64,000 nt of DNA, from contig NW_025943805.1 in assembly GCF_000764305.2 (NCBI RefSeq), positions 179,466-243,465 on the forward strand, read 5' to 3'. Below the pieces are notes generated by a model. The model was not told the origin of the DNA. It ran no database searches and worked only from the letters and a program-made list of their open reading frames with translations. Of the stretch, positions 48,701-58,278 are shown one piece after another; within the stretch, counting starts at the first letter, position 1, and every line of letters begins with the position of its first letter. Origin of the DNA: Hyalella azteca. Its lineage: Eukaryota; Arthropoda; Malacostraca; Amphipoda; Hyalellidae. A program made the translations under genes and the position numbers.

Positions 48701-51700
48701 ATGATTCATAGCCTTCTTGCCAATATATAGTGATATTGTGTGTTTTTAAATAAACGGTTTCAAGATTGAATTAATCTTCACCCATTGCGTTCTACCTGGT
48801 TGTACGTGAACTGGAATGAATATGAATATATTTAAAACATCATTCTCTGTAATTAATTTGCATCAAGTTTCGAAGAATACCTCTACCCCATCTTCTCAAA
48901 GTTTCACTCAGCGGATGGGGGGAATGCGAAAGTCAACTTGTTCGTATTTTTAGTTTTCCCGAATTAGATGACTGGCGGCAAGGCTTTCCCTTGGCATCAG
49001 TCAAAAAGCCCTTGCTTGATGATCGTGACTTGGCTATGATTGGCATCCGCAACTTCTCTTCAGCTTTCCCATGCCAGACTTTGTCCGCATTTGTATAGCG
49101 GACTCGGAACATTACTATGAGCGTGGAAATAAGAAGTAAAATTAGAGGTTTATTATATATTTGTGTGGGCTCATGAGCTTAATGCCAATATAACATCGTC
49201 GTAGATTAAATACTCGTATTCTGAAATCATTTTTTTATAAATACGGAACATTCAAATCTTTTACTACGAATCTAAAAGTCTAAATTTATTTTATATACAT
49301 TTATTTTATTTTCACAAGGTTTATCAAGGGTCGAATCTGCATTTGGATACATTTAATATATTTTCATAATTTGGATAGGGGGGAGATTTTGACTCTAGTA
49401 TTCTAAAATAAGAATAATAGTATTCCAGAAAAATAAAGTCAATTAAATCAATTCCAGATATTGATAGCGTGTTACAGTTTAAGTCATTGGAAGATGAAAG
49501 TTATGTTGAATATCATACAGTTTATTTTAGTTGTCAATTTTTACTTTTTTACTTATCAATTTGATTTGTTTCAATTCATGGAGTACATATAAACCTGAAA
49601 AGCAGAGTCTGCATGGAGTTACCTTTTCCTCTAAAACATATTAATGTGCGTAAACTTCCTGCCGAGGAACACTTTTGATCGGTAATAAGGATATTCGCGT
49701 AACGAGTTCATTCAAATCGTGCACTGGAGAATCACGTGAACGTCATTGCCTTGAAGCAACAGCACTCATGTAAGCCACGATAATCGACATCGTGAAGACG
49801 CGATCCAATAAAGTATGAAACGTCCTTGAACTAAACGATCGTCTTGCTGGCACTAACGATACCGACGAGATTGATGAAGTGACGCGCATGAAACGCTCCT
49901 CGACCGTCCCGTGTCGATCAAGCCATGTAATACTCCCTACGTATGTACATCTTCGTCGATCGCAGAAGTATACGAGTCTGACAACACCACTAGGGGAAAA
50001 TTTTCACAGCTTGCTTACAAAAATTCATGGTTAAATTTTAAAGTTTCGGGAAACTTCGTAAAAAAGTGGTTTGAAGTTTGACTTTAAATTTTCAGAAGTT
50101 CTCGAAGATTTAAATTAAACAAATTTTTGAAAAAAAGTAGTTTGATTTAGTTGAATGCCTAAGAATGTTCATTATGGAGAGAGGGAGAGCAGAAGGATGG
50201 AAACCTTATTACCTTCTTTCTGTGATTATTAAAAAAATATCTAAGCCCTTGCATTGGAATAGCATATCGTTATTTTTATTCGTATTTTCCATACGGCACA
50301 AAACTTATCGTATCCATACGAGAAAGTGAGTGATATGGCTGGTAGAAAATAAGTATCATCATTGAATTATTTTTCATCGAAACAATTAATGTATAAGTGT
50401 TGGAATACCAAAATACAGTTAATACATCATTTTGGAATATAATTCATAAAATCCGTTCAAATTTACAGGAGATGAACACAAATTGTCCCCAAAAATAGTT
50501 TGCAAGAGAATTGATTTATAACTATAGATAAATTTACGAGTATTTCATAAAAGTATAATATTTATTTTGAAATCATTGGCAAAGTAAAAAATATAATCAT
50601 CCACATCCGCTAGCAAAATATCCGATCTATTGCGTGTGCCGAACGACAACGAGACGGTAGAATTGACTGGCAGTAAATGTCTCTTTTGATTACCTCCTTG
50701 TTAATGGTAGTTTGCCACACGCTCACCATGCGCACAGGCTGAGCATGAACACTTAATTGTGTACGTCTTGATGATCAGCGTAGTTCATCGGGCCCAGACA
50801 TGCAAACACAGATAATTGAATTTGAAGCCTGAAGTGAAAAAGTTCTTGAAGCGTCGGCTCGCTGGCTTTAGATGGCAATTCTAACTCAGATGTAAATCTT
50901 TCCATTACATTTTAAACTTTGAACAGAAAATTAATTTAAATGTATTTTACTACCGTAACTCTGAGGTTGTTAATTAAGCAAGCGATGTATTTCTCGCTGG
51001 CTATTAATCCCGTGGCTAAGCTTGCCGCTGCGCATCAATTATGCGTTTAATTGAATTGCTCTGAGATTCTGAGTTGTTATGGGTTCCTGATACTCCACGG
51101 GAGCCGGCGCTGTCCGTTTGATGGTAACTACATGAATTAATACATAAACTATTTAGGTGCGCAACTCATAAGTTATGTATTAAAATAGTTATTGAAAAAT
51201 CATCCGCTCGATACGGTGAATACCATACATAAAAATAGAATACCTGATCGCTTTCATGACTTAAATGGAATTAGCTATCTGTTCTATGAATACATACCCT
51301 CCTGCGTATTGATTGAAAATTGTATAAATAGTAAAGTTATAATAATTCACGAGGTTTAATTGGAACGAGACTGTAGTGTATCTGTTTAGAAATTAATTAA
51401 ATGAAGCTAAAAATTATAACTCATTTGGCATATTAGGTACAAAGAGTGAAGTATATAAATATGAACTTTTGTAGATGTAAATTTCGATTAGCGCTCAACT
51501 GGTATGCAAATATCATGAGGCAGAAAGTCCCTGTTAGTACGTGAATATATCAACGCAAACTTCTTTAAAGAAAATTCGGTCCGCGAAGAATATGTGCGTC
51601 AATTACAGCTCAATAAACTGTCCCTGCCAAATATAAAATTAAACTTCGGAGTAGAACAGAAACTAAGCATTATTCCAGCATTTTCAGGCTCGAGCATTTT

Positions 51701-51894
51701 TAAATAATTCTCCTTAGAATAAGATGCATTGAAGATTAAGAGCCGACCGTATTATTAATGGTTTATATTATTGTCTCCGCTCGCCTAGATTTTCTACATC
51801 ATTTCTAAAATTAGGAATTTTAAGTATTAATCAAGAAATGACGAATTTCACAAACGTTTGTGAGCACGATGATCGTCGCATTGTTTTAACCTCT
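45701..51894. other. noncoding stretch
   Basis: About 6 kb with no supported gene. Open frames on minus at 46901-47254 (starting at TTG) and on plus at about 48853-49100 and 49818-50030 (no early ATG) lie in GC-richer islands but match nothing I know. They could be conserved noncoding or old exonic DNA. Confidence 0.45.
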
Positions 51895-52028
51895 GGAGCA
51901 AGCGGAGCAAACTCTTGGAGCGAGAGGAGCAGACCTTTGGGGCGAGAGGAGCAAACTTTTGGAGCGAGAGGAGCAAACCTTTGGAGCGAGAGGAGCAGAC
52001 CTTTGGAGCGAGAGGAGCAAGTTTGGAG
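51895..52028 (+). repeat. 22-bp minisatellite, six copies
   Basis: The unit GGAGCGAGAGGAGCAAACCTTT, or a close variant, starts at 51895, 51917, 51939, 51961, 51983 and 52005. The first and last copies are most diverged. The plus strand is strongly purine-rich. The unit is not a multiple of three, so the frames that run through it are incidental. Confidence 0.92.
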
Positions 52029-52725
52029 TTATGCACCAAATAAGCAGACCCTCTCACTCAATGCCTGGAGAAAAACACTCCCACCTCGTCGAGAGAGGCT
52101 ACCAAGGTGCTATCAGGGCTTCTTTTTAGAACAAAACCAGTTTTGTGTTGCGCTCGTATTCTGTCATTATAATTTTCTCCTTGAAGCTTCGTAGCCGCGG
52201 GCTTAATAGCGCTGCTCTCCACATTCATGGATGTGGAGGCTACCGCCATTGCTGTGCCACGCGGAAGATGAAACTTAGCCGTGTTTTGTACAAGCAATTT
52301 TAGGGTCCCGTATATGACATTTATGAGCTACTGATTGCATTAACGGGGTACTTTGGCTCATATGTTTGTGTATATGCGGTTTCGCATTTGTTTCTTACGC
52401 ATTGCTGATTCATTTCAGTGTTCATTTCACTTAATTGTCAACAGATTCATTTCATTCATCTGTTTCATTTTTGACATTTCATAATTTCTTAGTAATTTCA
52501 AAAACTTTTATTAAGATGACAACTGAACTTGTTCAGTTATACTCAAATAAATGTTTTGTAATTGAAAAACATTCGTAATATTATCAAATTAATTATTATT
52601 GTCGGCTTTGAGTACCGCAAACTCCGATGAAGAATCACATTAAAATTTGTTCAATAATGTTAATAGACTTCTCTGGAAAGAGACTAATATATATTTTTGT
52701 AGCCCGTTGTCTCACTAAAATAAAT

Positions 52726-52760
52726 ATTCAGATTAGAATTACAAAAATTCTAATCTGAAT
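52726..52760. repeat. perfect inverted repeat, 15-bp arms
   Basis: The arms ATTCAGATTAGAATT and AATTCTAATCTGAAT flank a 5-base loop (52741-52745). There are no mismatches. A short foldback element or snap-back event is likely. Confidence 0.9.
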
Positions 52761-55086
52761 TTCGGAAATTAGTTAATAAAACTTCCACAAGAGTATGATA
52801 CAGTCGTCGCCTTATCTGTTATCTCATTAAGATGAGATAATATGTAGTAAGAGTGACAGTCAAAAGACTTACTTCAGTAGCTTCAATGTGTAGGAAAGTT
52901 GAACCTAATTTCAGTTACTTATCTACTTGCACAAAAACTAAGAGTCTGGTGCGAGTGTGAATGTTGATATAGTTGAATTCACGGCCCCATGCAGATAAAC
53001 TTAGGAGGCAGATATTGCGTCAAGATTCTAAATACATTTCCCATCAACCAGCATATTTATAGGGACCATAACTCGCGTTATGAGTGCTACTGATTAAAAG
53101 AAAGAACAAGATAGTTCATAAACATCGTTATATTCATCATGCAAAAAAGGAAGTTACACAAACCTCGCCTGATTTGATGAACAATGTATCTACAAGAAAA
53201 TTCACTACGGAATTACAAAATATTCAGATAGGCAGAAAACGTTTGAAATCGATGAACTAGAAATGACAAGGTAAAGTATGATTACAACAGCTCCGAAAGA
53301 GCCACTACTATATTAAATCCTTAGTTAATATCAAACTCAAAACAATACGTTACAATACAATACCTCATAAAATTATGTATTATTTTGATATATTACATAA
53401 ACTGTAGCTACACCGATGCTCGACATGACTTGTTTATCCATTTCTCAACTTAGAGGCGCCCGGAAAATTCGTAAACTTCGTATAAAATCCAGCTAATACG
53501 GCCATCTCTGCGCAATATTTCATGTTAACAGCGAAGACCGAGTAGTTATTAGTCAAATTCGAACGACTTAACCGATCGAAAGTGATTTTTATTGATAGTT
53601 TTTACTGTGACATTTAGAAAATTTATCTGTTTGAAAAGATTTGTTTTATATTTGAGGAGCAAGATCCTCAAATGAGATTGCTCGTTTGATTTGATTCGGT
53701 CAGTAGATATTAGGATGAGATTTGATGAACTGCAAAAAGCTCTCATGATTCAAAGTATTGAACAATGCTAAATTACGCATGGTATTTTGTCACATGATTT
53801 CAAATGCATGATGCCCTATACTACTAAATATTATCATGCGTATTCATATAAAGTTTTTTCTAGTATCCTCTCATGTATATCATTGCGCTTCTCTACCTCA
53901 TTTAGAGTACAGATTATTCTTTACCTTTTACCTTCTATAGTTTTTAGAGTTACACATGGAGCGGCTCCACTTCACCGCCGCTTCGCAGTTTCCAGATACC
54001 AGCAAGAACTGGTTACCAATTAGACTTGAGCTGGCATCCACTAAAATACCACCGAATGCCACAAAAACTTCGCTGAAAACAAGCGATCCTTGAAATCTTA
54101 GATTAGCAGAGACCATGGAACCCACGGTGCATGAGATGAACCTTGATTCAAGCAGCCAATAAAGGAGCGTATTTGACTGGATTCCACACTATATAATCAT
54201 TATTATTAGCGCGAAAAAGTATGAATTTTGATGTTAAAGAATAATGTTTTTATCAGGTTTCGGATTCTGATTATGTATATTTTTTAAATAAGCTGCAGAA
54301 TACGTTATATGAAATGACGATTTATTAATTAAAAAAATCTTAGGTATAAAAATTATACTTGTGTAAACAGGAACTTTTGTTAAATTAGCATATCTGACTC
54401 TTAATAATGAAATTAACATATACAGCTTGAGAAATGCTGCAAACGTTCTCTACTCACCTTACGATCCTTTTAAACAATTTCGTAAATTTTCTCTCATACA
54501 AACAAAATACGAGTTTAATTACACAAAAAATTAATGACATGAAATTAACCTTCTACGCTTGCCGCTGATAACATTATTCTGCTTAAATATTTTAAATGAG
54601 CTCTGGTAACCTAATTCGCATGACTAAACAGCGAAATTATTATAAGGAGACCGTGGAATTACAGCGCATCAGGCTCTTTTACGACTTCTTTTATATCCAT
54701 ACTTGTAAAGAGACATCAGCAGAGGCAGTCCTGTCTTAATAACATCGTAGTTATAGGCTGGACTGAAGGCCCGAAACACTGGCTCTCCGGACTCTCATTT
54801 CTTGGTCTAAAATAATTGTCTTTGCCTCGTCGCTGCAAAAACAACATCATTGGAGCTCATTTTAACGATTTCGATTGGATGCGAGTAAGGGAGTTTTGAA
54901 TGCGGTCTGAAAATATTATTTTGTCTTCGTAAGGTGTATCTTAGGGAAACTTCCCTTCGTTTTGTAAAAAAATGACTGCCTGAGAATCGCCAATCGAAAT
55001 TGCAGAAAGCACAAAAATCAATCAGTTTTTTCATATTTTTTCTGAAATATTCTAAGCACTTATAAAAAGCAAGGCTTTTAATATCA
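52761..55086. other. noncoding stretch
   Basis: No supported gene. A GC-richer patch at about 53945-54130 is open on both strands (minus 53928-54125) without recognisable motifs. Confidence 0.45.
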
Positions 55087-55287
55087 ATGTTTCATATTAC
55101 GGACCAGGCAATAAGTCCAGCAGCTATCTCAATCAATCGTCAGCTATGGAAAGATCGGGTTCTAAAGGCCGGATCCCTTGTGAATCAAGTCACGAAAAGT
55201 TCAAGAATCGGCAACAGGCCATGGGCCTATTTCTTCAATGCCGACACTTCTATTCTATTCTATACATATATGCCCTCTACAAGATAA
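55087..55287 (+). CDS. weak candidate exon upstream of the 55.6-kb segment
   Basis: An ATG-started frame of 66 codons with mild position-1 G bias (about 21%). It lies 300 bases before a better coding candidate on the same strand and could be an earlier exon of the same gene. It has no clear donor at its 3' end. The protein is Ser/Ile/Arg-rich with no recognised motif. Confidence 0.18.
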   Translation: MFHITDQAISPAAISINRQLWKDRVLKAGSLVNQVTKSSRIGNRPWAYFFNADTSILFYTYMPSTR

Positions 55288-55587
55288 TTTCTGCAAATTA
55301 ATGACTTAAATATAGCCACGAAAACAATAACTACCTGTATTTTAGGAATCAAGAAATTAACTCAGAGATGAAATACGAATTTTTACATATGTTTTCGAAG
55401 CTACGAACGCTGATGTTGCATACACAAATTTAATATATACCAGGATTCTGGTAAGGTATATTTTCAACGATTTTCAGAATCTATGCATTTTTCGAAGTCT
55501 CGTATGCTAATGTAAAGGCTTGTTTGCATTTAGTGGCAAGATTCCCAGTGACAGCCAATGATTAGACTTGCTCTTGAATTTTTCTAG

Positions 55588-56010
55588 TTAAGAAAATTTC
55601 TTACACGCGAATGTTCGTTGCCTAAATGCATCAATGATGAAAAAATACGTCAGAGACTTCCAGTGATAAGAAATAATCCAATTATAAAAAATATTTTAGG
55701 GTTTGAGGATATGATAAATGATGCCGAACATCTGAGAGACAAATTCGATTCGTGTCGTGACAAATTGAGAATTGAGGCAACAACCGTAATCTTGGATAAT
55801 TCTTTTCGATGGAAATATCGTGACTTAAATAAAACTGAAAATATGAGCCGTTTAAAATTTGATGAAATCATTTGGGCGTCAACAAATGAGGTAAATTTTG
55901 TCACTGTAACCGAAATGTTCCCAGCAAAATTCCAGTACTTTATTGATTGCGTGAATTTTCTAGAAATCAAGCGAGATAGTTTCAACTGTCATCATAGCAA
56001 GAATATTTAG
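55588..56010 (+). CDS. candidate terminal exon, unknown protein
   Basis: A 140-codon open segment follows an acceptor-like pyrimidine tract ending TTTTTCTAG (55579-55587) and ends at TAG. It has no early ATG, as expected for an internal or last exon; the first in-frame ATG is at about 55711. G is at codon position 1 in about 24% of codons versus 15% at positions 2 and 3, and purines are at position 1 in about two thirds. The product is charged and Asn/Asp-rich, with a CSLPKC pair near the start and a helical, charged middle. Polyadenylation hexamers follow 70-85 bases after the stop. I do not recognise the family. The minus strand is also open for 111 codons, so an artefact is possible. Confidence 0.4.
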   Translation, partial: LRKFLTRECSLPKCINDEKIRQRLPVIRNNPIIKNILGFEDMINDAEHLRDKFDSCRDKLRIEATTVILDNSFRWKYRDLNKTENMSRLKFDEIIWASTNEVNFVTVTEMFPAKFQYFIDCVNFLEIKRDSFNCHHSKNI

Positions 56011-56080
56011 AAGCTGTGTTTTAACGGCTTTGAAGGCTCTTGCCTTCTCGATTTGGTGGTCGTTCCTAAATTAAAGGGGA

Positions 56081-56095
56081 AATAAAGACAATAAA
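56081..56095 (+). promoter_or_regulatory. possible polyadenylation signals
   Basis: Two AATAAA hexamers (56081-56086 and 56090-56095) lie 70-85 bases after the stop codon of the 55588-56010 segment. They are consistent with a short 3' UTR, but AATAAA is common in this AT-rich DNA. Confidence 0.3.
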
Positions 56096-56194
56096 AAATG
56101 CTACGCACATTCACGATCTTGGAGAACATTATGAATTAAACTCCTTAGGTATCGTGGAACACTAAGCCAGGCCATTTTAATTTACATCTTATAT

Positions 56195-56368
56195 ATGATC
56201 GAGAGCCATGCAGCGGACGCCATGTATAAAACATATCGCCAAGAAAGTACCTGTTTCAAAATCATGCAGCAGGACCTACAAGTGAGCGCAGCTGATGTAG
56301 CCTGTTTATTTAGGTGCGGTTGCATTAATTTTTGCTACAGGACAGCTTGCTATGGCTATTCACTGTGA
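56195..56368 (+). CDS. weak candidate small cysteine-rich ORF
   Basis: A 57-codon ATG frame in a locally GC-richer patch carries six cysteines at residues 20, 37, 41, 43, 47 and 52. The in-frame sequence just upstream of the ATG is hydrophobic (AILIYILY), so a secreted peptide with an upstream start or exon is imaginable; no ATG precedes it before the stop. The spacing C-x16-C-x3-C-x-C-x3-C-x4-C does not match hyperglycaemic-hormone, defensin or insulin patterns. Chance is the leading alternative. Confidence 0.15.
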   Translation: MIESHAADAMYKTYRQESTCFKIMQQDLQVSAADVACLFRCGCINFCYRTACYGYSL

Positions 56369-56994
56369 CAGCACAGCGTCATAAAACCGTATAACGGAAC
56401 ACTCCGTGCCGGCTAAGAGCTTTTTTATCAAGTCCCAAGTGAATAAATGACATCAATGAAACAATTTTATTAGACATGCAAGCTAGTCGCAAAATTTGGA
56501 TCCCTTGCGTGGCTCTGACCAAATTTCTTGTATTGCACCGTGACTAAAATGTGAAACTCGACCCTGTTGAGAGGCCAACTGAAAAGTATTTCGAAAAAAT
56601 ATGAATACGTTCAAGCGGACGATGTGTTCGACTTTGAACTTATTTTGATGCGTGACGTCGTATACAGACTCGAAGACGAAAACATACAGACCGGGTTTAC
56701 TCGATGAACTGGCAATCATCCTTCCACATGTGATAACTTGGTATCAAACTTGCAACGATCATTTCCCCAACTGGAGAACCATGCCACAAAAGTATCATCC
56801 GTGATTACAAAAATTTATCCACCGCTCATTACGCTCGCTGTTGAGCTAATTTGAGTGCATTTCCTCGAAGTATCCTTCTTCTAAGAAGAAAACATTATTG
56901 GGAGTTGTAGTGGACCGCGTATTTTCGACCTTTGAATCCCATCGGTAATCTCCAATGACCCGCCTGGCGAAGCTTGGTTGCAAACACCAATACT

Positions 56995-57231
56995 ATGAAT
57001 CTGATGTTAGAAATGGCTGAATATGGTTTATATACAAGTTTCATTGAAGACCAGAGAGAATATCTTATTGATATACTATTTTTCATAAAACCTAATAACA
57101 TGTCTCTCGGAAACCTTATATTTAAACTTTATAATCCCGCAAAAAGCCGGATTCGCCAAATGGGTAAAAACATTAGGAAAATCGTCGATAAGATAAACTC
57201 TGTGGTCTTCAGTGAAACTTATATCGAATAA
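56995..57231 (+). CDS. candidate coding segment, unknown protein
   Basis: An open frame of 78 codons from the first ATG, or about 93 codons from the preceding in-frame stop. G is at codon position 1 in about 22% and at position 2 in about 12% of codons, and two thirds of position-1 bases are purines. The product is Ile/Asn/Lys-rich with an aromatic-acidic N-terminal part (AEYGLYTSFIEDQREY) and a basic helix-like C-terminal third. It could be the last exon of the same plus-strand gene as 55588-56010. A small exon-like piece at about 56886-56942, with acceptor CTTCTAAG and donor CG/GTAATC, lies between, but the reading phases do not join cleanly. No family is recognised. Confidence 0.32.
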   Translation: MNLMLEMAEYGLYTSFIEDQREYLIDILFFIKPNNMSLGNLIFKLYNPAKSRIRQMGKNIRKIVDKINSVVFSETYIE

Positions 57232-57338
57232 AAGCTTCTGCATAACTACACTAACGTTCTTATATCTAAACTCGCATGATATCTTGCGGCTATAACACGC
57301 ATGTCCAAGAGAAGATATAAACTCAGAATCGGACTCAC

Positions 57339-57460
57339 TCTTCTACAAGCTGGTGGCCGTTGAGGTCGGCGATGCGTGTGTATTCTGATGAATTGTTGAA
57401 GATAATCAAGGGTAATTTCAGATGCAGCTCATGCATCATTTTCTTGACATATTCTGAATT
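57339..57460 (-). CDS. candidate exon C of an unrecognised minus-strand gene
   Basis: Read on minus from an acceptor-like CGTTTGATTAG ending at 57461, this segment gives about 41 codons of very protein-like sequence (for example KKMMHELHLKLPLIIFNNSS). G is almost absent from codon position 2 (about 5%) and is 24% at position 1. It either ends at TGA (57335-57337) or at the strong donor GA/GTGAGT that overlaps it (intron start 57338). The lack of a nearby polyadenylation signal favours the donor. The family is unknown. It lies tail-to-tail with the plus-strand candidate ending at 57231. Confidence 0.35.
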
Positions 57461-57891
57461 CTAATCAAACGATTAAGTGAGCAATAACGCGAATAAGTGT
57501 GCAGTGGTCCAGATTCGTGCAGAACTCCTAAAACGAACTTTTAGGTTGAAAACTGATTCAAATTCCATTATTATTAAATTCCAAAATTGAACCAAATTCA
57601 ATATTTTTCTAAAATGAAATCAGCAGTTGCAGGGCGATAGATGTTATATGTTCAGCATTGGCTTAGCAGTCACTGATAGCAGTCAATAGATGTGGCAACG
57701 GCTGCGGGTTTCACTGAAACTGAAATTCTCTTTCACTGAAATTCTCGCTGGTCAGTGCCGAAAAATCAGACATTTTTCTCACCGATCGTTCAGAGCCTGT
57801 TTCCACTGAGTGGGTACAATTCGTATCACAGATTGCTGCTATTAACGCCCACTGCGTAAACTCGCTGCAGTTGCTGAGTTTCTCTAGAATA

Positions 57892-58069
57892 TTATGGCAC
57901 ATAGTTATTAGCCGTAGCAACAAGTTCCATATTTCTGCCAATTTCTGGTAGTTTAGACACTAAGGTTTTAAATTTCAGGCCATTCTCTACACTATCAGAG
58001 TCAAGCATTCCCATTTCTTCTTGGATGCCTTTGTGTTCTTCAGTGAAAAAGCTTAATTGATTTTCATAT
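57892..58069 (-). CDS. candidate exon B of an unrecognised minus-strand gene
   Basis: After the acceptor-like ATCAACAG (ending 58070), the minus strand reads about 58 codons to a TAA at 57892-57894. G is at codon position 1 in about 32% of codons versus 13% and 15% at positions 2 and 3, among the clearest coding signatures in the window. Residues include NQLSFFTEEHKGIQEEMG, then a run rich in Leu, Lys and Glu, suggestive of a helical or coiled-coil protein. An overlapping frame continues to 57711 with a GTGAGA donor, but has weaker bias. No family is recognised. Confidence 0.4.
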
Positions 58070-58110
58070 CTGTTGATATAATCTCATATTTAAAATATTT
58101 TTTTATATAA

Positions 58111-58133
58111 TTATATTATATTATATTATATTA
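58111..58133. repeat. (TTATA)n microsatellite
   Basis: Nearly five tandem copies of TTATA sit between the two candidate minus-strand exons A and B, consistent with an intronic position. Confidence 0.9.
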
Positions 58134-58138
58134 AATGC

Positions 58139-58278
58139 CTTTTCTCTTCCATTTTCATTTTTCCTGTACAAATCAAGCTTTGGCTTATTCCCTTGATATC
58201 AAGCTGCTGGTACTCCACCGAAACTTCATCCTTACTTCCTTTTTTGCTCATTCCTGATGGATTGAACCGGATTGACAT
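58139..58278 (-). CDS. candidate exon A (start exon) of an unrecognised minus-strand gene
   Basis: ATG at 58278 has A at -3 and an in-frame stop upstream. It opens 46 codons of basic, Lys/Ser/Gln-rich sequence (MSIRFNPSGMSKKGSKDE at the start). If the segment ends at AAAAG/GC (58139/58138), its phase joins exactly to exon B through a 69-base GC-AG intron made largely of a TTATA microsatellite. The unspliced frame instead stops at 58126-58128. GC donors are uncommon and this one lacks the usual AAGT tail, so the join is tentative. An alternative donor GGAA/GTAAGG lies inside. Confidence 0.3.

Noticed and set aside
57711..57941. 76-codon minus frame with GTGAGA donor, overlapping candidate exon B in another frame
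   Set aside because: Its codon-position bias is weaker than that of exon B (G highest at position 3), so exon B's frame was preferred; the donor was noted.
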